The notes beneath the pieces were generated by a model. That model had not been told where the DNA came from and ran no database searches. It worked only from the letters and a program-made list of their open reading frames with translations. From the NCBI GenBank assembly GCA_943787225.1, contig CALSLP010000001.1, forward strand, positions 682,001 to 746,000: 64,000 bases of DNA, written 5' to 3'. This document shows positions 34,745-44,903 of the stretch, one piece after another. Every line of letters starts with the position of its first letter. The first letter of the stretch is position 1. The translations under genes and the position numbers were made by a program. This DNA is from an uncultured Alphaproteobacteria bacterium (GTDB lineage Bacteria > Pseudomonadota > Alphaproteobacteria > MPNO01 > UBA2964).

Positions 34745-36201
34745 AAAAGTCCCATCAACTGATAACCCTCGGCTTAACCGCCAGCCTGCTCATTGCCTCC
34801 CTGTCAGGCTGTACGACCAATCCCGCCACTGGCGATAGCGTCTTTACGGGCATGTCCAATGATGCCCAGGAACTGCGCGTTGGACGCGAACAGCATCCGC
34901 AGATCATCAAAGCATTTGGCGGTGAGTTTGGGTCACCCGAACTGCGCCGTTACGTCGACAGTATCGGCCAGCTTTTGGCCCGGACGGTCGAACGGAAAAC
35001 CTTCAAATATACCTTCACCCTGCTCAATTCCGAGGTCGTCAACGCCTTCGCGCTACCGGGCGGCTATATCTATATTAGCCGCGGCTTAATGGCCCTTGCC
35101 GAGAACGAAGCCGAAGTCGCCGGTGTGTTGGCGCATGAGCTTGGTCATATCAATGCCTTGCATCATGGCCGTCGCGAAGGCCAAGGCCTGCTGGCCAATA
35201 TATTAGTAGTCGGTGCCGGCATCGCAGGCGGACGGGCCGCGGCAGATCTCGGTGGTATGGTTGTCGGGGGCGCCCTGCGTGCCTACTCGCGGGAACATGA
35301 GCTCGAATCCGATAGTCTGGCGCTGCGCTACATGTCACGCGCCGGCTATGACCCGGAGGCGATGGTAAACTTCCTGCGCAAGATGCGCGCTTCGTCACGG
35401 TTGGAAGCGAAGCGGCTGGGCAAATCGCCAGACAAGGTTGATGAGTTTAACTACCTCGCAACCCATCCCGCTCCCGCCGAGCGCGTGCGTCTCGCCAGCC
35501 AACAAGCACAACAATACCAAGTCAAAAAGCCGATGCGGGGACGCAGCATTTATCTGCGCAAAATTAATGGCCTGCTATACGGCGATGATCCGAGTCAGGG
35601 GTTCATCAGAGGCCGGGTCTTTAGCCACCCCAAACTAAAATTCCGCTTTGAAGTCCCGGAAGGCTTTCGCCTGTTCAATACGCCGCAAGCCGTCATTGCC
35701 AAGGGACCAAACGATGCAGCGATCATTTTCGATTCAGCCAAGCGGTCAGCAGATGGGCCAATTACCTATTACCTGCAGAATATCTGGGGCCGCAACGCCA
35801 ATTTGAGAAACGTCGAACGGTTAAACGTGAATGGTCTTGATGCCGCGACCGGTATCATCCGCCAGCGCGGCCAAACCATTCGGGCAATTGCCATTCGCAA
35901 AGATCTTCACACCATCTATCGCTTTATGTTTCGGACCAAAACGCGGGATACCAACCGGCTATCAAAATCGTTCCGCCGGACCACCCATAGTTTCCGTGTT
36001 TTGACCAAACGCGAAATCAGGGGTCTTAAACCCCTGAGAATAAGGGTTGTCCAAACACGGCGTGGCGATACCGTCGCTTCAATGGCACGCCGTATGGCTG
36101 GCGATGATGGTTTTTCAGAAGACCGCTTCAGAGTGCTAAACGGATTACACGGCAATGCCCGGCTCCGCCCAGGACAACGGGTTAAGATTGTAACTGACTA
36201 A
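34741..36201 (+). CDS. M48-family zinc metalloprotease lipoprotein with LysM domain
   Basis: The 486-residue protein has a lipoprotein signal ending LSGC (C24). The zinc site is H132-E-L-G-H136 in VLAHELGHINALHHG, and the third ligand lies in YSREHELESDSLALRY. This resembles the BepA/LoiP/YfgC group that looks after outer-membrane protein quality. After the protease domain, a region of about 150 residues is followed by a C-terminal LysM-like motif (VQTRRGDTVASMARRM to RLRPGQRVKIVTD) that could bind peptidoglycan. It starts with GTG overlapping the SNase-like stop, so the two are co-translated. Confidence 0.9.
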   Translation: MKKSHQLITLGLTASLLIASLSGCTTNPATGDSVFTGMSNDAQELRVGREQHPQIIKAFGGEFGSPELRRYVDSIGQLLARTVERKTFKYTFTLLNSEVVNAFALPGGYIYISRGLMALAENEAEVAGVLAHELGHINALHHGRREGQGLLANILVVGAGIAGGRAAADLGGMVVGGALRAYSREHELESDSLALRYMSRAGYDPEAMVNFLRKMRASSRLEAKRLGKSPDKVDEFNYLATHPAPAERVRLASQQAQQYQVKKPMRGRSIYLRKINGLLYGDDPSQGFIRGRVFSHPKLKFRFEVPEGFRLFNTPQAVIAKGPNDAAIIFDSAKRSADGPITYYLQNIWGRNANLRNVERLNVNGLDAATGIIRQRGQTIRAIAIRKDLHTIYRFMFRTKTRDTNRLSKSFRRTTHSFRVLTKREIRGLKPLRIRVVQTRRGDTVASMARRMAGDDGFSEDRFRVLNGLHGNARLRPGQRVKIVTD

Positions 36202-36242
36202 CGGCTGCAAATTCACAGCGGTCCAACCCACAGGCGGCATTG

Positions 36243-38099
36243 ATGACCGTGCCTATCAAGGAAAACATGCGCAACGAACCGGCGGTGCCATCGCCGCCGC
36301 GGTTTCGAATGGCGATTGCCACAGCCCTGGCTCTGAGCTTTGGGCTCCTGGTTTTTGTCGCCGCCGCCAGCGTTCTCGGCATTGGATTGTGGAGCGCGCG
36401 CGAAAACACCATCAGCCTGCTCCGCGACCGGTCAGAGCTAACCGTTGATCTACTGGAACAGAAGCTGCGTGACCATATTAACCCCATGGTAGAGTCAACG
36501 TCTGCTATCGCGGCATTGATCGCTTCCGGCAATATTGATCCGGGTGATATGAAAACCCTCGGGGCGCACATGCGCAGTAGCTTTGCCGCAACACCACAGG
36601 TCATTAGTGCCGCCTTCATCTCCAAGGAAATGCAGGCAACATTATTGAGCCGGATCGGCGACGGCTTCCAGCTCACCAAAGAAGATTGGAGTGAACGAAA
36701 GCTAATTCAGGTCGCGTTCGCGGAAGCCCGCAGTCGACGCAACCCCTTTTGGGGCGATCTGGTTTGGGTTGACCGAATTAAGGCGACACTTCTAAACAGA
36801 CGGGCCCCGGTATACCGAAACGGTGAATTTATCGGTGCCTATTTCAGCAGTTTGGCGTTGTCCGATTTATCCCGCTATCTGGCAAAATTTGACACCACTG
36901 ATAACGCGACTCGCAGTTTCCTGCTCTATGGTGACAACCATGTGTTGGCACACACCCATATGGCCGGTGGCAGCTATTCCCGCGATAGAGATGAACCGAT
37001 CCCCTCCTTACAAACGATTGGTGACCCCGTCCTGGCGAACATATGGAACAAGAAACTAAAACGGGTGGAAATAGACACCGGTAAGCGAACCCGTGGCCAT
37101 CTGCTCGATTATAGGGACGAGACCTACGCCATTATGTATCGACGGCTCGATGGATTATCCGCCGTTCCGATCTATGCTGGTCGCTACGTCAAACTGGAAA
37201 ATAGCTGGGGTGTGGAATTTTCAAGACTATGGCGAGCTGGCGTCACGGGAATGATTGTCGTGCTCTTCGCCGTCGGTGTCGCCTTATGGCTTGGGCGGCG
37301 CATGGCTCAGCCCATGCGCGGGTTTGCGATGGCGGCCGACCTGATCCGAACCTTAAAACTTGACCCACCACCGCATGTTAAACGCAGCAGACTGATTGAG
37401 CTGGATGATGCCGCTGTCGCGTTCAATTCCATGACCACCGGGTTGAAGTGGTTTGAGACCTATGTTCCCAAGACTCTGGTTCATCAACTTCTCAGCGATG
37501 AGACCACGTCAGCCCGACTGGCCTCCGCCGAGCGGGACGTTACGGTGATGTTCACCGACATTAGAAGTTTCACGACCTTATCGGAATCTCTGGCCGCAAC
37601 AGAAGTCGCGGACCTACTCAACGAGCATTTTGGATTAATCGCCAGCTGCGTCGAAGAAACTCAGGGCACAATTGATAAATATATCGGCGACTCCGTCATG
37701 GCCTTCTGGGGCGCTCCAACCAAGATGTCAGATCACGTCAATCGGGCCTGCACGGCAGCCCTTGCGATCCGCAAAACGATTGATGGCGAAAATCGTCGTC
37801 GTATTGCGGTCGGGCTACAGGCCATCAAGATGGGTATTGGCATCCATACGGGACGGGCCATTGCGGGTAATATAGGGGCGCCGAGCCGCATCAACTACAC
37901 ATTGGTCGGCGATACCGTGAATCTGGCGCAACGCATCGAACAACTCTGCAAACCACTGGCTGAAACAGATAACGATGTCACAATTCTGGTGAGTAGCAGC
38001 GTCGCCGAAAAGGTTACGGAACCCTTCAAACTTGAAGGTTTGGGGTCACAGCCCATAAGGGGCCGCAACGAACCCATTGACGTCTCCCGGCTAAAATAA
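36243..38099 (+). CDS. Membrane-bound class III adenylate cyclase with periplasmic sensor
   Basis: The 618-residue protein has a first membrane helix (about 23-50), a periplasmic sensor region of about 280 residues resembling a double Cache domain, a second helix near 330-350, a HAMP-like linker and a C-terminal cyclase domain. The cyclase carries both metal aspartates (VMFTDIRSFT and YIGDSVMAFWGAP), the adenine-contacting lysine in TIDKYIGD and the transition-state Asn/Arg in GDTVNLAQRIE. It should make cAMP in response to an outside signal. ATG 36243 follows AGGCGG and is preferred to the TTG before it. A strong terminator follows. Confidence 0.92.
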   Translation: MTVPIKENMRNEPAVPSPPRFRMAIATALALSFGLLVFVAAASVLGIGLWSARENTISLLRDRSELTVDLLEQKLRDHINPMVESTSAIAALIASGNIDPGDMKTLGAHMRSSFAATPQVISAAFISKEMQATLLSRIGDGFQLTKEDWSERKLIQVAFAEARSRRNPFWGDLVWVDRIKATLLNRRAPVYRNGEFIGAYFSSLALSDLSRYLAKFDTTDNATRSFLLYGDNHVLAHTHMAGGSYSRDRDEPIPSLQTIGDPVLANIWNKKLKRVEIDTGKRTRGHLLDYRDETYAIMYRRLDGLSAVPIYAGRYVKLENSWGVEFSRLWRAGVTGMIVVLFAVGVALWLGRRMAQPMRGFAMAADLIRTLKLDPPPHVKRSRLIELDDAAVAFNSMTTGLKWFETYVPKTLVHQLLSDETTSARLASAERDVTVMFTDIRSFTTLSESLAATEVADLLNEHFGLIASCVEETQGTIDKYIGDSVMAFWGAPTKMSDHVNRACTAALAIRKTIDGENRRRIAVGLQAIKMGIGIHTGRAIAGNIGAPSRINYTLVGDTVNLAQRIEQLCKPLAETDNDVTILVSSSVAEKVTEPFKLEGLGSQPIRGRNEPIDVSRLK

Positions 38100-38129
38100 A
38101 ACGCCGCCCGGTTTCGCAGGCGGCGTTTT
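38098..38129. terminator. Bidirectional terminator between cyclase and carD
   Basis: AAAACGCCGCC (38098-38108) pairs with GGCGGCGTTTT (38119-38129) around a 10-base loop. The stem is flanked by A-rich sequence on one side and T-rich sequence on the other, so it can serve both convergent genes. Confidence 0.85.
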
Positions 38130-38148
38130 AACTCAAATATCGAGAAAA

Positions 38149-38715
38149 CTAGCTCTCCGAGGTTTCCGGTGTCTCTGGTGCCGGTGGCGGTGCCGTCTTA
38201 ATCAACATGGTCGCCAGCTTGGCCGTTGCAGCCTCTAGCTCGATTTTCTCTACCAGTGCGAGTTCCAGTGCCAGACGGCTCATCGCCGCCTCATACATTT
38301 GCCGTTCGCTATAGGATTGATCCGGCTGATCCGGCGGCCGATGCAAATCACGCACCACTTCGGCAATCGCAATTGGGTCACCGCTATTAATCTTGGCTTC
38401 GTATTCCTGGGCCCGGCGGCTCCACATTGTCCGCTTGGCGCGGGCGCGGCCTTTCAGCGTACCAACAGCTGTCTGCATCTTGTCTTTGCTGCTGATCTTT
38501 CGCAGACCTGCCTCCGCCGCTTTGCCAACCGGCACGCGCAAAGTCATCTTTTCGGCTGCAAAATTAATGACGTAGAGCTGCAGTTCAAACCCTGCAATCT
38601 CTTCTTTCACAACGTCAGTAACCTGCCCGACCCCATGGGTTGGATACACTACATAGTCTTTGGCCGCATAAGGCAGCTTCTTTGCCTTGGATTTAGCCTT
38701 CGCTTTGGTCGCCAT
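38149..38715 (-). CDS. carD: CarD/CdnL-family RNA polymerase-binding regulator
   Basis: CarD-family proteins bind the RNA polymerase beta subunit and stabilise open promoter complexes, especially at rRNA genes. The 188-residue product has a lysine/alanine-rich start (MATKAKAKSKAKK). The CarD Tudor-like domain follows, opening YVVYPTHGVGQVTDV and continuing YVINFAAEKMTLRVPVGKA. The helical DNA-binding part contains RTMWSRRAQEYEAKINSGD and AEVVRDLHR. The C-terminus is Pro/Glu-rich. Its place near fdxA, the S4 protein and a Suv3-like helicase is a recurrent alphaproteobacterial arrangement. Confidence 0.93.
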   Translation of the reverse strand: MATKAKAKSKAKKLPYAAKDYVVYPTHGVGQVTDVVKEEIAGFELQLYVINFAAEKMTLRVPVGKAAEAGLRKISSKDKMQTAVGTLKGRARAKRTMWSRRAQEYEAKINSGDPIAIAEVVRDLHRPPDQPDQSYSERQMYEAAMSRLALELALVEKIELEAATAKLATMLIKTAPPPAPETPETSES

Positions 38716-38820
38716 AAAAATCTCTCGTCTGAAACGCGGATGCGATTAAGTTTCTTCGCAAATATTACGAACTCGAATGCTTAAACGCGCATTTTGCGAT
38801 AAATTCATGAAATTTAACGC

Positions 38821-38848
38821 CCTATATTGGTCATTTACCCAATATAGG
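38821..38848. promoter_or_regulatory. Perfect inverted repeat upstream of carD
   Basis: CCTATATTGG (38821-38830) and CCAATATAGG (38839-38848) form a perfect 10-base dyad with an 8-base centre, about 105-135 bases upstream of the carD start. No T-run follows on either strand, so it looks more like a protein-binding site or promoter-region cruciform than a terminator. No regulator family can be named from the sequence. Confidence 0.5.
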
Positions 38849-38933
38849 ATGCTTTGCCTTCATATCCAGCCCGGCACCGCAGTTAATACAGTGCACGCAT
38901 ACGCACCGTTAATCCGCAGATCTATAACACAAA

Positions 38934-38965
38934 ATTCGGTAAAAGGACAGGGTTTCTTACCGAAT
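38934..38965 (-). terminator. Putative fdxA terminator (inverted repeat)
   Basis: ATTCGGTAA (38934-38942) and TTACCGAAT (38957-38965) form a perfect 9-base dyad with a 14-base centre. Read on the minus strand it is followed by TTTTG and lies about 67 bases after the fdxA stop. The rest of the 316-base gap 38716-39031 holds only the dyad at 38821 and no gene I can support. Confidence 0.45.
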
Positions 38966-39031
38966 CGTCCTGACGCAGCCTGTAAGACGCCCTAAATCAG
39001 AGCGCCTTCCTCTGTATCCAGACGATCTTAA

Positions 39032-39367
39032 TCAGCTGCCGCCAGGCTTTTCACTGAAATGGTCTTCCATTTTATTGGCGACATCTTTCCAGTCATCGGC
39101 ATCGGCCGGGGCATCACCCTTACGCGTAATATTGGGCCATTCCTCGGCGAATTTCGCGTTTACTTCGAGGAAGTTCTCGGCACCGGTTTCGGTATCAGGC
39201 TGGATCGCTTCTGCCGGGCATTCTGGCTCACATACGCCACAATCGATGCATTCATCAGGATGAATGACCAACATATTTTCACCCTCGTAGAAGCAATCTA
39301 CTGGGCATACTTCGACGCAATCCATAAATTTGCACTTAATGCAGTTTTCCGTGACGACGTATGTCAT
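39032..39367 (-). CDS. fdxA: 7Fe ferredoxin FdxA
   Basis: The 111-residue ferredoxin carries all seven cluster cysteines in the usual FdxA pattern: C9, C17 and C50 for the 3Fe-4S cluster, and C21, C40, C43 and C46 for the 4Fe-4S cluster, with C12 and C25 in addition. The C-terminal acidic extension ([18 protein letters not shown]) is typical of the alphaproteobacterial group. It is a low-potential electron carrier; its partner is not known here. A GGAGA ribosome site precedes ATG 39367. Confidence 0.95.
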   Translation of the reverse strand: MTYVVTENCIKCKFMDCVEVCPVDCFYEGENMLVIHPDECIDCGVCEPECPAEAIQPDTETGAENFLEVNAKFAEEWPNITRKGDAPADADDWKDVANKMEDHFSEKPGGS

Positions 39368-39550
39368 ACCTGTCTCCGATTAATCCCCGCTGCCAAAATA
39401 AAACGCGGCAGCCTTAATACCCCAATTGAGGCGCTCAACTTCAATTTCTCTACTATTTCAGAGCGTCCGGTGCAACGCCGTTGTGAAACAATTTTTTGTT
39501 TCAGTCGTCATCACCACGCTTTAAAGGCATTTTTAGCCAAAAACTACGCA

Positions 39551-40012
39551 TCAAACGCCTCTTCTTTCGGCAATTGCCTTCTTTCTCGTCTCGCCGCGAT
39601 CCCGGTCCGTTACATAGATCAGCTCGCCGATCCGTCGCATTAACTGATCTTCAAAAGGATCGGCTTCCCCATCGGCATAGGCGACATGCCATAAACACTC
39701 CATCAACTCGACGCGGTCTTCATAGGACAAGCCCTGGCGGATCGCGGCGGTAATCGCATAGAGCTGAATGGACCCTTCGACCTCCGCTTCGGCTTTTGCA
39801 AGCAATTGCCCGGCGATACCTTCCTCCAGGGCAAACCGCTCCTGCACAAAGGCCAGAATTCTGGCGCGCTCTGCCGCATCGAAATTCTTATCAACCGTCG
39901 CCACTTCAACCAAGAGCGCCGCTGCCGCCAGCTGAACATCATCAACATCGTCAGCTTTCTCGGCGACGTCGCTGCTTAAACCCAACAACTCCTGAATCTT
40001 TTTAATCACCAC
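39551..40012 (-). CDS. TerB-like (DjlA/TerB helical domain) protein
   Basis: The 153-residue acidic protein is an all-helical TerB-family domain. Signs are the two repeated patterns ALLVEVATVDKNFDAAERARI and LMECLWHVAYADGEADPFEDQLMRRIGELI, each with an Asp-rich metal-binding-like loop. TerB proteins were named for tellurite resistance, but members like this have no proven function. The GTG start follows AAGGAT and overlaps the S4-protein stop by 7 bases, so the two are co-translated. Confidence 0.85.
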   Translation of the reverse strand: MVIKKIQELLGLSSDVAEKADDVDDVQLAAAALLVEVATVDKNFDAAERARILAFVQERFALEEGIAGQLLAKAEAEVEGSIQLYAITAAIRQGLSYEDRVELMECLWHVAYADGEADPFEDQLMRRIGELIYVTDRDRGETRKKAIAERRGV

Positions 40013-40365
40013 ACATCCTTATTTCGATCTCGTTTATCCCAACGGGCAACCGGAATCGGTCTGACACCCGGCAAAAGCGGCACACGAGGCGTTTCAACCG
40101 ATAAATCTTCATAGAGCAATCGCGCTTCCGGCGCGGGCCCGCGGCGCGTCCCAAGTCCCAACACCTTAACCACTCGAATACGATGTGCTTGCGGAAAAGT
40201 CACGACCTGTCCAATTCGGACGCCATAATGCGCCTTTTCAACGGATGTGCCGTCGACGCGGATACGGCCTGAGCCACAAATCTTGCCCGCCATCGATCGG
40301 GACTTGAAAAATCGCGCATGCCACAGCCATTTATCGAGCCGGATTGAGGGTTGCGTCGCCGTCAA
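40006..40365 (-). CDS. S4-domain RNA-binding protein (HslR-like)
   Basis: The 119-residue protein begins with an S4 domain: IRLDKWLWHARFFKSRSMAGKIC then GRIRVDGTSVEKAHYGVRIGQVVTF. This resembles heat-shock protein HslR, which binds stalled 50S-peptidyl-tRNA complexes. The start is TTG at 40365, sharing bases with the TGA stop of the helicase's true C-terminal frame (TTGA). This implies translational coupling. The C-terminal part is basic with the segment GTRRGPAPEARLLYEDL. Confidence 0.87.
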   Translation of the reverse strand: MTATQPSIRLDKWLWHARFFKSRSMAGKICGSGRIRVDGTSVEKAHYGVRIGQVVTFPQAHRIRVVKVLGLGTRRGPAPEARLLYEDLSVETPRVPLLPGVRPIPVARWDKRDRNKDVW

Positions 40366-42875
40366 AGGCTCAGCTCCGAGAGCTTGGCAAAAGGAGAATC
40401 AGCTATCGGTTTGGTGGATTGACGTGGGCGCCCACCTCTGGGGGACGAGGCTCCCTTCCGACCTGCATTCTTATTGAACCGGCGTTTTCCGGCCTTACGC
40501 GCGACCGAGCCATCCGGGGCGCACGGCATACCCCAACTGCCTCACCAGAGTCTGCGTTTCAGGAACGTTCAGACCCAGCAAAGACGGTATATCCGCAGGC
40601 AAGGCGAAGACCCCGGAACGGGCAAGGCGTATGAGTTTCGTCGCAACCCGGTCAAGAATATCGGCCCGGATGAGCCGGTCCCCAATGGGCACAAAACCGA
40701 TTGCCTCATAGAAACCCGCAATCGCATTTCCCTTTATCGAAAGGCTTGTGAGCCCTGGTGGCGGCGCTTCTGGAATTTCCTGGCCATGCCAGACAGCCCA
40801 AAGCTGCGCCCGAAGAGCGACGATGCGCGGCTTTAACAGCGACGCGATAAAGATCGTTTCCGGCCCGATCCGGACACGACAGGATCGGAAGATATCCCTG
40901 TCTTGCGACGACAGGGCTACGATTTGCGCTTGCGCGCCCGATCTCGCGATTGAGCCGAGCCCTTCGCGTAGTTGAAAAGCGATACCACGGGCCGGCGCCT
41001 GAAAGTTTAGCAATGGGAATTGTCACAAGAGGCATAAAGGCCCGTCGCACTATCTCTGCAAACCAGCGGGCCAACCGCGCCTCAACCCGGTCCCGCAAAA
41101 CGGCCGGCAACATTGTGCTGGTCGCCACTTGCGGGCGAGCTGACAGAATATCGGCGCCCTTCGTTAACGTGCCGAGCTTCTGGTCTTGCCATCGGATCGT
41201 GCCATCATCCGATAGGGTAAACTCGGCGTCTTTGGCATTTTCAAGCGCCGCGACCCGCCGCCCCATCTCGCGCTGTAATCCGCGATGGGCAGCCGCCGTC
41301 AGCAAGCGGCGGTCACCAGACGTCGAAGACAGATCAGTGATAAAGCGCAGCCCTTCGAGCCGACCGACCAGCATACCCTCAACGAAGACATCATTATCCT
41401 CATTAACATCCGCTTCGATATCCTGACCGCGTGAACGGACCAGGATCGCGCTTCGTCGGTCGACAAATCGTTGCGTCAGCCGTTCGTGCAGGGCATCCGA
41501 CAATCGATCTTCGAGAAGCCGCGCCCGGTCCTGCCAAGTTGCGGAATCCTCAATCCAGTCTGTGCGGTGTAAAATATAGGTCCAGGTCCGGGTATGGGCG
41601 ATACGGGCCATCAAGGTATCAATATCACCATCAAACCGTTCCAGCCGGACCAGCTGTCCAGCGACCCAGTCGGTCGGCAACCGCCCATTCCCCGCCGCAA
41701 GATACTGGTAAATCGTCGCCAGCAACCGGACATGCACATCCGGCATGGTCTTGCGAAAATCGGGAATCTGACAAACTTCCCATATCAGGCGAACCATATC
41801 GGGATTGCCCGCAAGATCGGCAATCGACTTGTCATGCGCCAGACGCCGCAATGCTCCATGATCTTCCGCCTCACGGACGCGACGCAAAGCCCGCGATGGC
41901 GGTGCAGCATCCAAACTCTTGAGCAGTGATGTCAGATTCTTGAATTCAAGATCACTGTTGCGCCACCAGATGCCGCGGATGCTTTGAAATCGGTGGTTCT
42001 CCACGGCTTCCACGGTTTCAGGATCAAGGGCCCCAAGCTCGGCCAAAGTGCCAAATGTGCCATCCTGCATATAGCGCCCGGCCCGGCCGGCAATCTGGGC
42101 AATCTCATCAACGGCGAGAGGCCGGCGCCGCAACCCGTCAAACTTATGGAGCCGCCAGAATGCGACATGATCGATATTCATATTGAGACCCATGCCAATC
42201 GCATCAGTCGCGACCAGATAATCGACCTCGCCTTCCTGATACATCTGGACCTGGGCATTACGGGTCCGGGGGCTCAAGCGCCCCCAGCACAACAGCAGCA
42301 CCGCCTGACGTCTGGCGGATCTGCTCAGCCAGCGCATACACATCGCTTGCTGAAAACGCGACAATCGCGCTGCGCCGTTTCATGCGCGACAGTTTTTTAG
42401 GACCGCTATAGCTCAGCTTTGAGAAACGCGGACGGGAGACAAACTCAGCCTCGGGGACCAGCTTGCGCAGGACCGGTCTGATCGTCTCAGAGCCAAGAAA
42501 CATGGTTTCAGATTGCCCCCGCGCCCGCAGCAACCGATCCGTAAAGAGATGACCGCGCTCGGGGTCCGCACAGAGCTGAATTTCATCAACTGCCAGGAAA
42601 TCAACCAGCCGGGTCACCGGCATCGATTCGACGGTGCAGAGAAAATAGCGTGCGGTCGGTGGGATAATCTTTTCCTCACCCGTGACCAGCGCGACGTGGC
42701 GTGGGCCGACAAGGCTTACCACACGGTCATAATTTTCACGCGCCAGCAAGCGCAGCGGAAAGCCCATCATGCCGGTCCGGTGACCCAGCATGCGTTCAAT
42801 CGCGAGATAGGTTTTCCCGGTATTGGTCGGGCCCAGAACAGCCGTAATTTTCGGAGGATTTACCGGCGTGGACAT
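40362..42875 (-). pseudogene. Suv3-like superfamily II helicase, three frameshifts
   Basis: This is a homologue of the Suv3-type RNA helicases that alphaproteobacteria share with mitochondria. The N-terminal part has the P-loop AVLGPTNTGKTYLAIERM, LLARENYDRV and DEIQLCADPERGHLFTDRLL. The frame breaks at a G5/C5 region near 42275-42290. The next part holds VDYLVATDAIGMGLNMNIDHVAF and QIAGRAGRYMQDGTFG. A second break is near 41000, and a third near 40510, where the frame passes into a Lys/Arg-rich tail ending at TGA 40362. The start is ATG 42875 (MSTPVNPPKITAV). The breaks at homopolymers suggest sequencing error. Confidence 0.85.
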
Positions 42876-43020
42876 GCATAAAGTGTGGCGATTCCTGCTG
42901 CCGGAAACAAGTGCTGATTGAGTCTCAAAATCACCGATAAAGGGGCCTTGCAGAGACGGCGTTGAAGTCACATATTCTGGCCCATAATTCCACGGATAGA
43001 ATAAAGAGAGAGCGCCGAGC

Positions 43021-44903
43021 ATGACCGCAGAGACCCTTAGCTTTCAAACCGAAGTCGGTAAGATCCTTAAAATTGTCGCGAACTCGCTTTATAGCGACCG
43101 GCAGATTTTCCTGCGCGAGCTGATTTCCAATGCCTCGGATGCCTGCGACCGGCTGCGCTATCTGGCGATCACCGAGCCTACACTGACCGCTGACGACCCC
43201 GAATTCCGGGTCGAGCTGTCGGTCGACAAAAAGGCCAAAACCCTGACGATCTCTGATAACGGCGTCGGCATGAACCGTGAAGCCCTGATCGAAGACCTCG
43301 GCACGATCGCCCGCTCTGGTTCCTCCGCCTTCATTGATGCGCTGAGCAGTGAGAAGGACGACGATGTCGCTTTGATCGGTCAGTTCGGTGTCGGGTTCTA
43401 TTCCTGCTTCATGATCGCGGACATGGTCGAAGTTACCAGCCGCCGGGCCGGTGAGGATCAGGCCTGGAAATGGACATCTGACGGCGAAGGCCAGTTCACC
43501 ATTGAAGAAGCGGAACGCGAGAGCCGTGGCACCTCGATTGTCATGAAGCTGAAAAAAGACGCAAAGGAATTTATGGAGCCGATGCGTCTGCGCCATATCG
43601 TCTCCACCTATTCAGATCACATCTCCCTGCCCATCATGATGGAGATCGACGACAAGAAAGAGACGCTCAATCAGGCCTCGGCGCTGTGGACCCGCCAGAA
43701 AAAAGACATCAAACCCGAACAATATACCGAATTCTATCGTCATATCGGCCATGCCTTCGATGAGCCCGCCATGACCATCCATTGGCGCGCCGAAGGCCGG
43801 GTGCAATACACCGGCCTCCTGTTCATCCCAGCGATGCGCCCGATGGATATTTTCTCACCGGATCGCAAGCACGGCGTCAAGCTGTACGTCAAACGGGTCT
43901 TCATCACCGATGATTGCGACGAGCTCTGCCCGCCCTGGCTGCGCTTTATGAAGGGCTGATCGATTCAGAAGATTTGCCGCTCAATGTCAGCCGCGAGATG
44001 CTGCAAAACAATCCGGCGCTCACGCGGATCAAGTCAGCTCTGACCAAACGGGTCCTCGGCGACCTCAAGAAGATGGCGGAGAAGAAACCCGAAGACTATG
44101 CAACATTCTGGGAGAATTTTGGCGCGGTCCTCAAAGAAGGCATCTATGAGGATCAGGAGAACCGCGACGCGGTTCTTAAACTGGCACGGTTCCACAGCAC
44201 GCATGATGAAACGCTCACCAGCCTCGAAGACTATATCGGCCGGATGAAAGAGGGTCAGGAAGCGATCTATTACATCTCCGGTGAAGATATCGGGGCCCTC
44301 GCCAAGAGCCCGCAGCTCGAAGGCTTCCGCGCCCGCGGTATCGAAGTGCTGATGATGACCGACCCGGTCGATGAATTCTGGCTCCCCGCCGTCGGCGAGC
44401 ACGAGGGCAAACCCCTGCGCTCCGCCACACGGTCCGGCAATGATCTCGACGCCATCAAAGAAGAAGGCGCTGACGACAGCGACAAGAAAGACGACAAGAA
44501 GGCGGATGAAGAAAACGTCCCGGGTCTTGATGCTTTGGTCGCGATGGTCAAGCTGGAGCTTGGCGACTCTGTGAAAGACGTCCGGATTTCGAACCGGCTA
44601 ACTGACAGCCCCGTCTGCTTGAGTGCTGATGAAGGCGATATGGATATCCGTATGGAGCAGCTCCTGCGTCAGCATAACCAGCTAAACGAGCAAATCACCC
44701 GTGTGCTGGAAATCAATGGCAAACACCCGTTGATTACAGCGCTCGCAGGGATCACGGGCGCAGATGGGGCCGGCAGCAAGTTCAGCGACGCCGCCTGGTT
44801 GCTTCTTGATCAGGCGCGTATTCTTGAAGGCGAACCCCTCCCCGATCCCGCAGCCTTTGTTCGCCGCATGGCTGACCTGATGGCAAAAGGCGTCGCGGCT
44901 TAA
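43021..44903 (+). pseudogene. htpG: Molecular chaperone HtpG (Hsp90), one frameshift
   Basis: HtpG is the bacterial Hsp90 chaperone. The ATPase domain is complete: FLRELISNASDACDRLRY, the DNGVGMNREALIEDLGTIARSG motif and IGQFGVGFYSCFMIAD. Middle and C-terminal domains follow (DSEDLPLNVSREMLQNNP). The frame breaks near 43950-43957, where AAGGGCTGATC should read with one more G to give MKGLIDSEDLPL. The total would be about 627 residues, the normal length. A single G missing from a G-run in a conserved gene points to a sequencing error. Its stop TAA shares a base with the next ATG. Confidence 0.9.
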
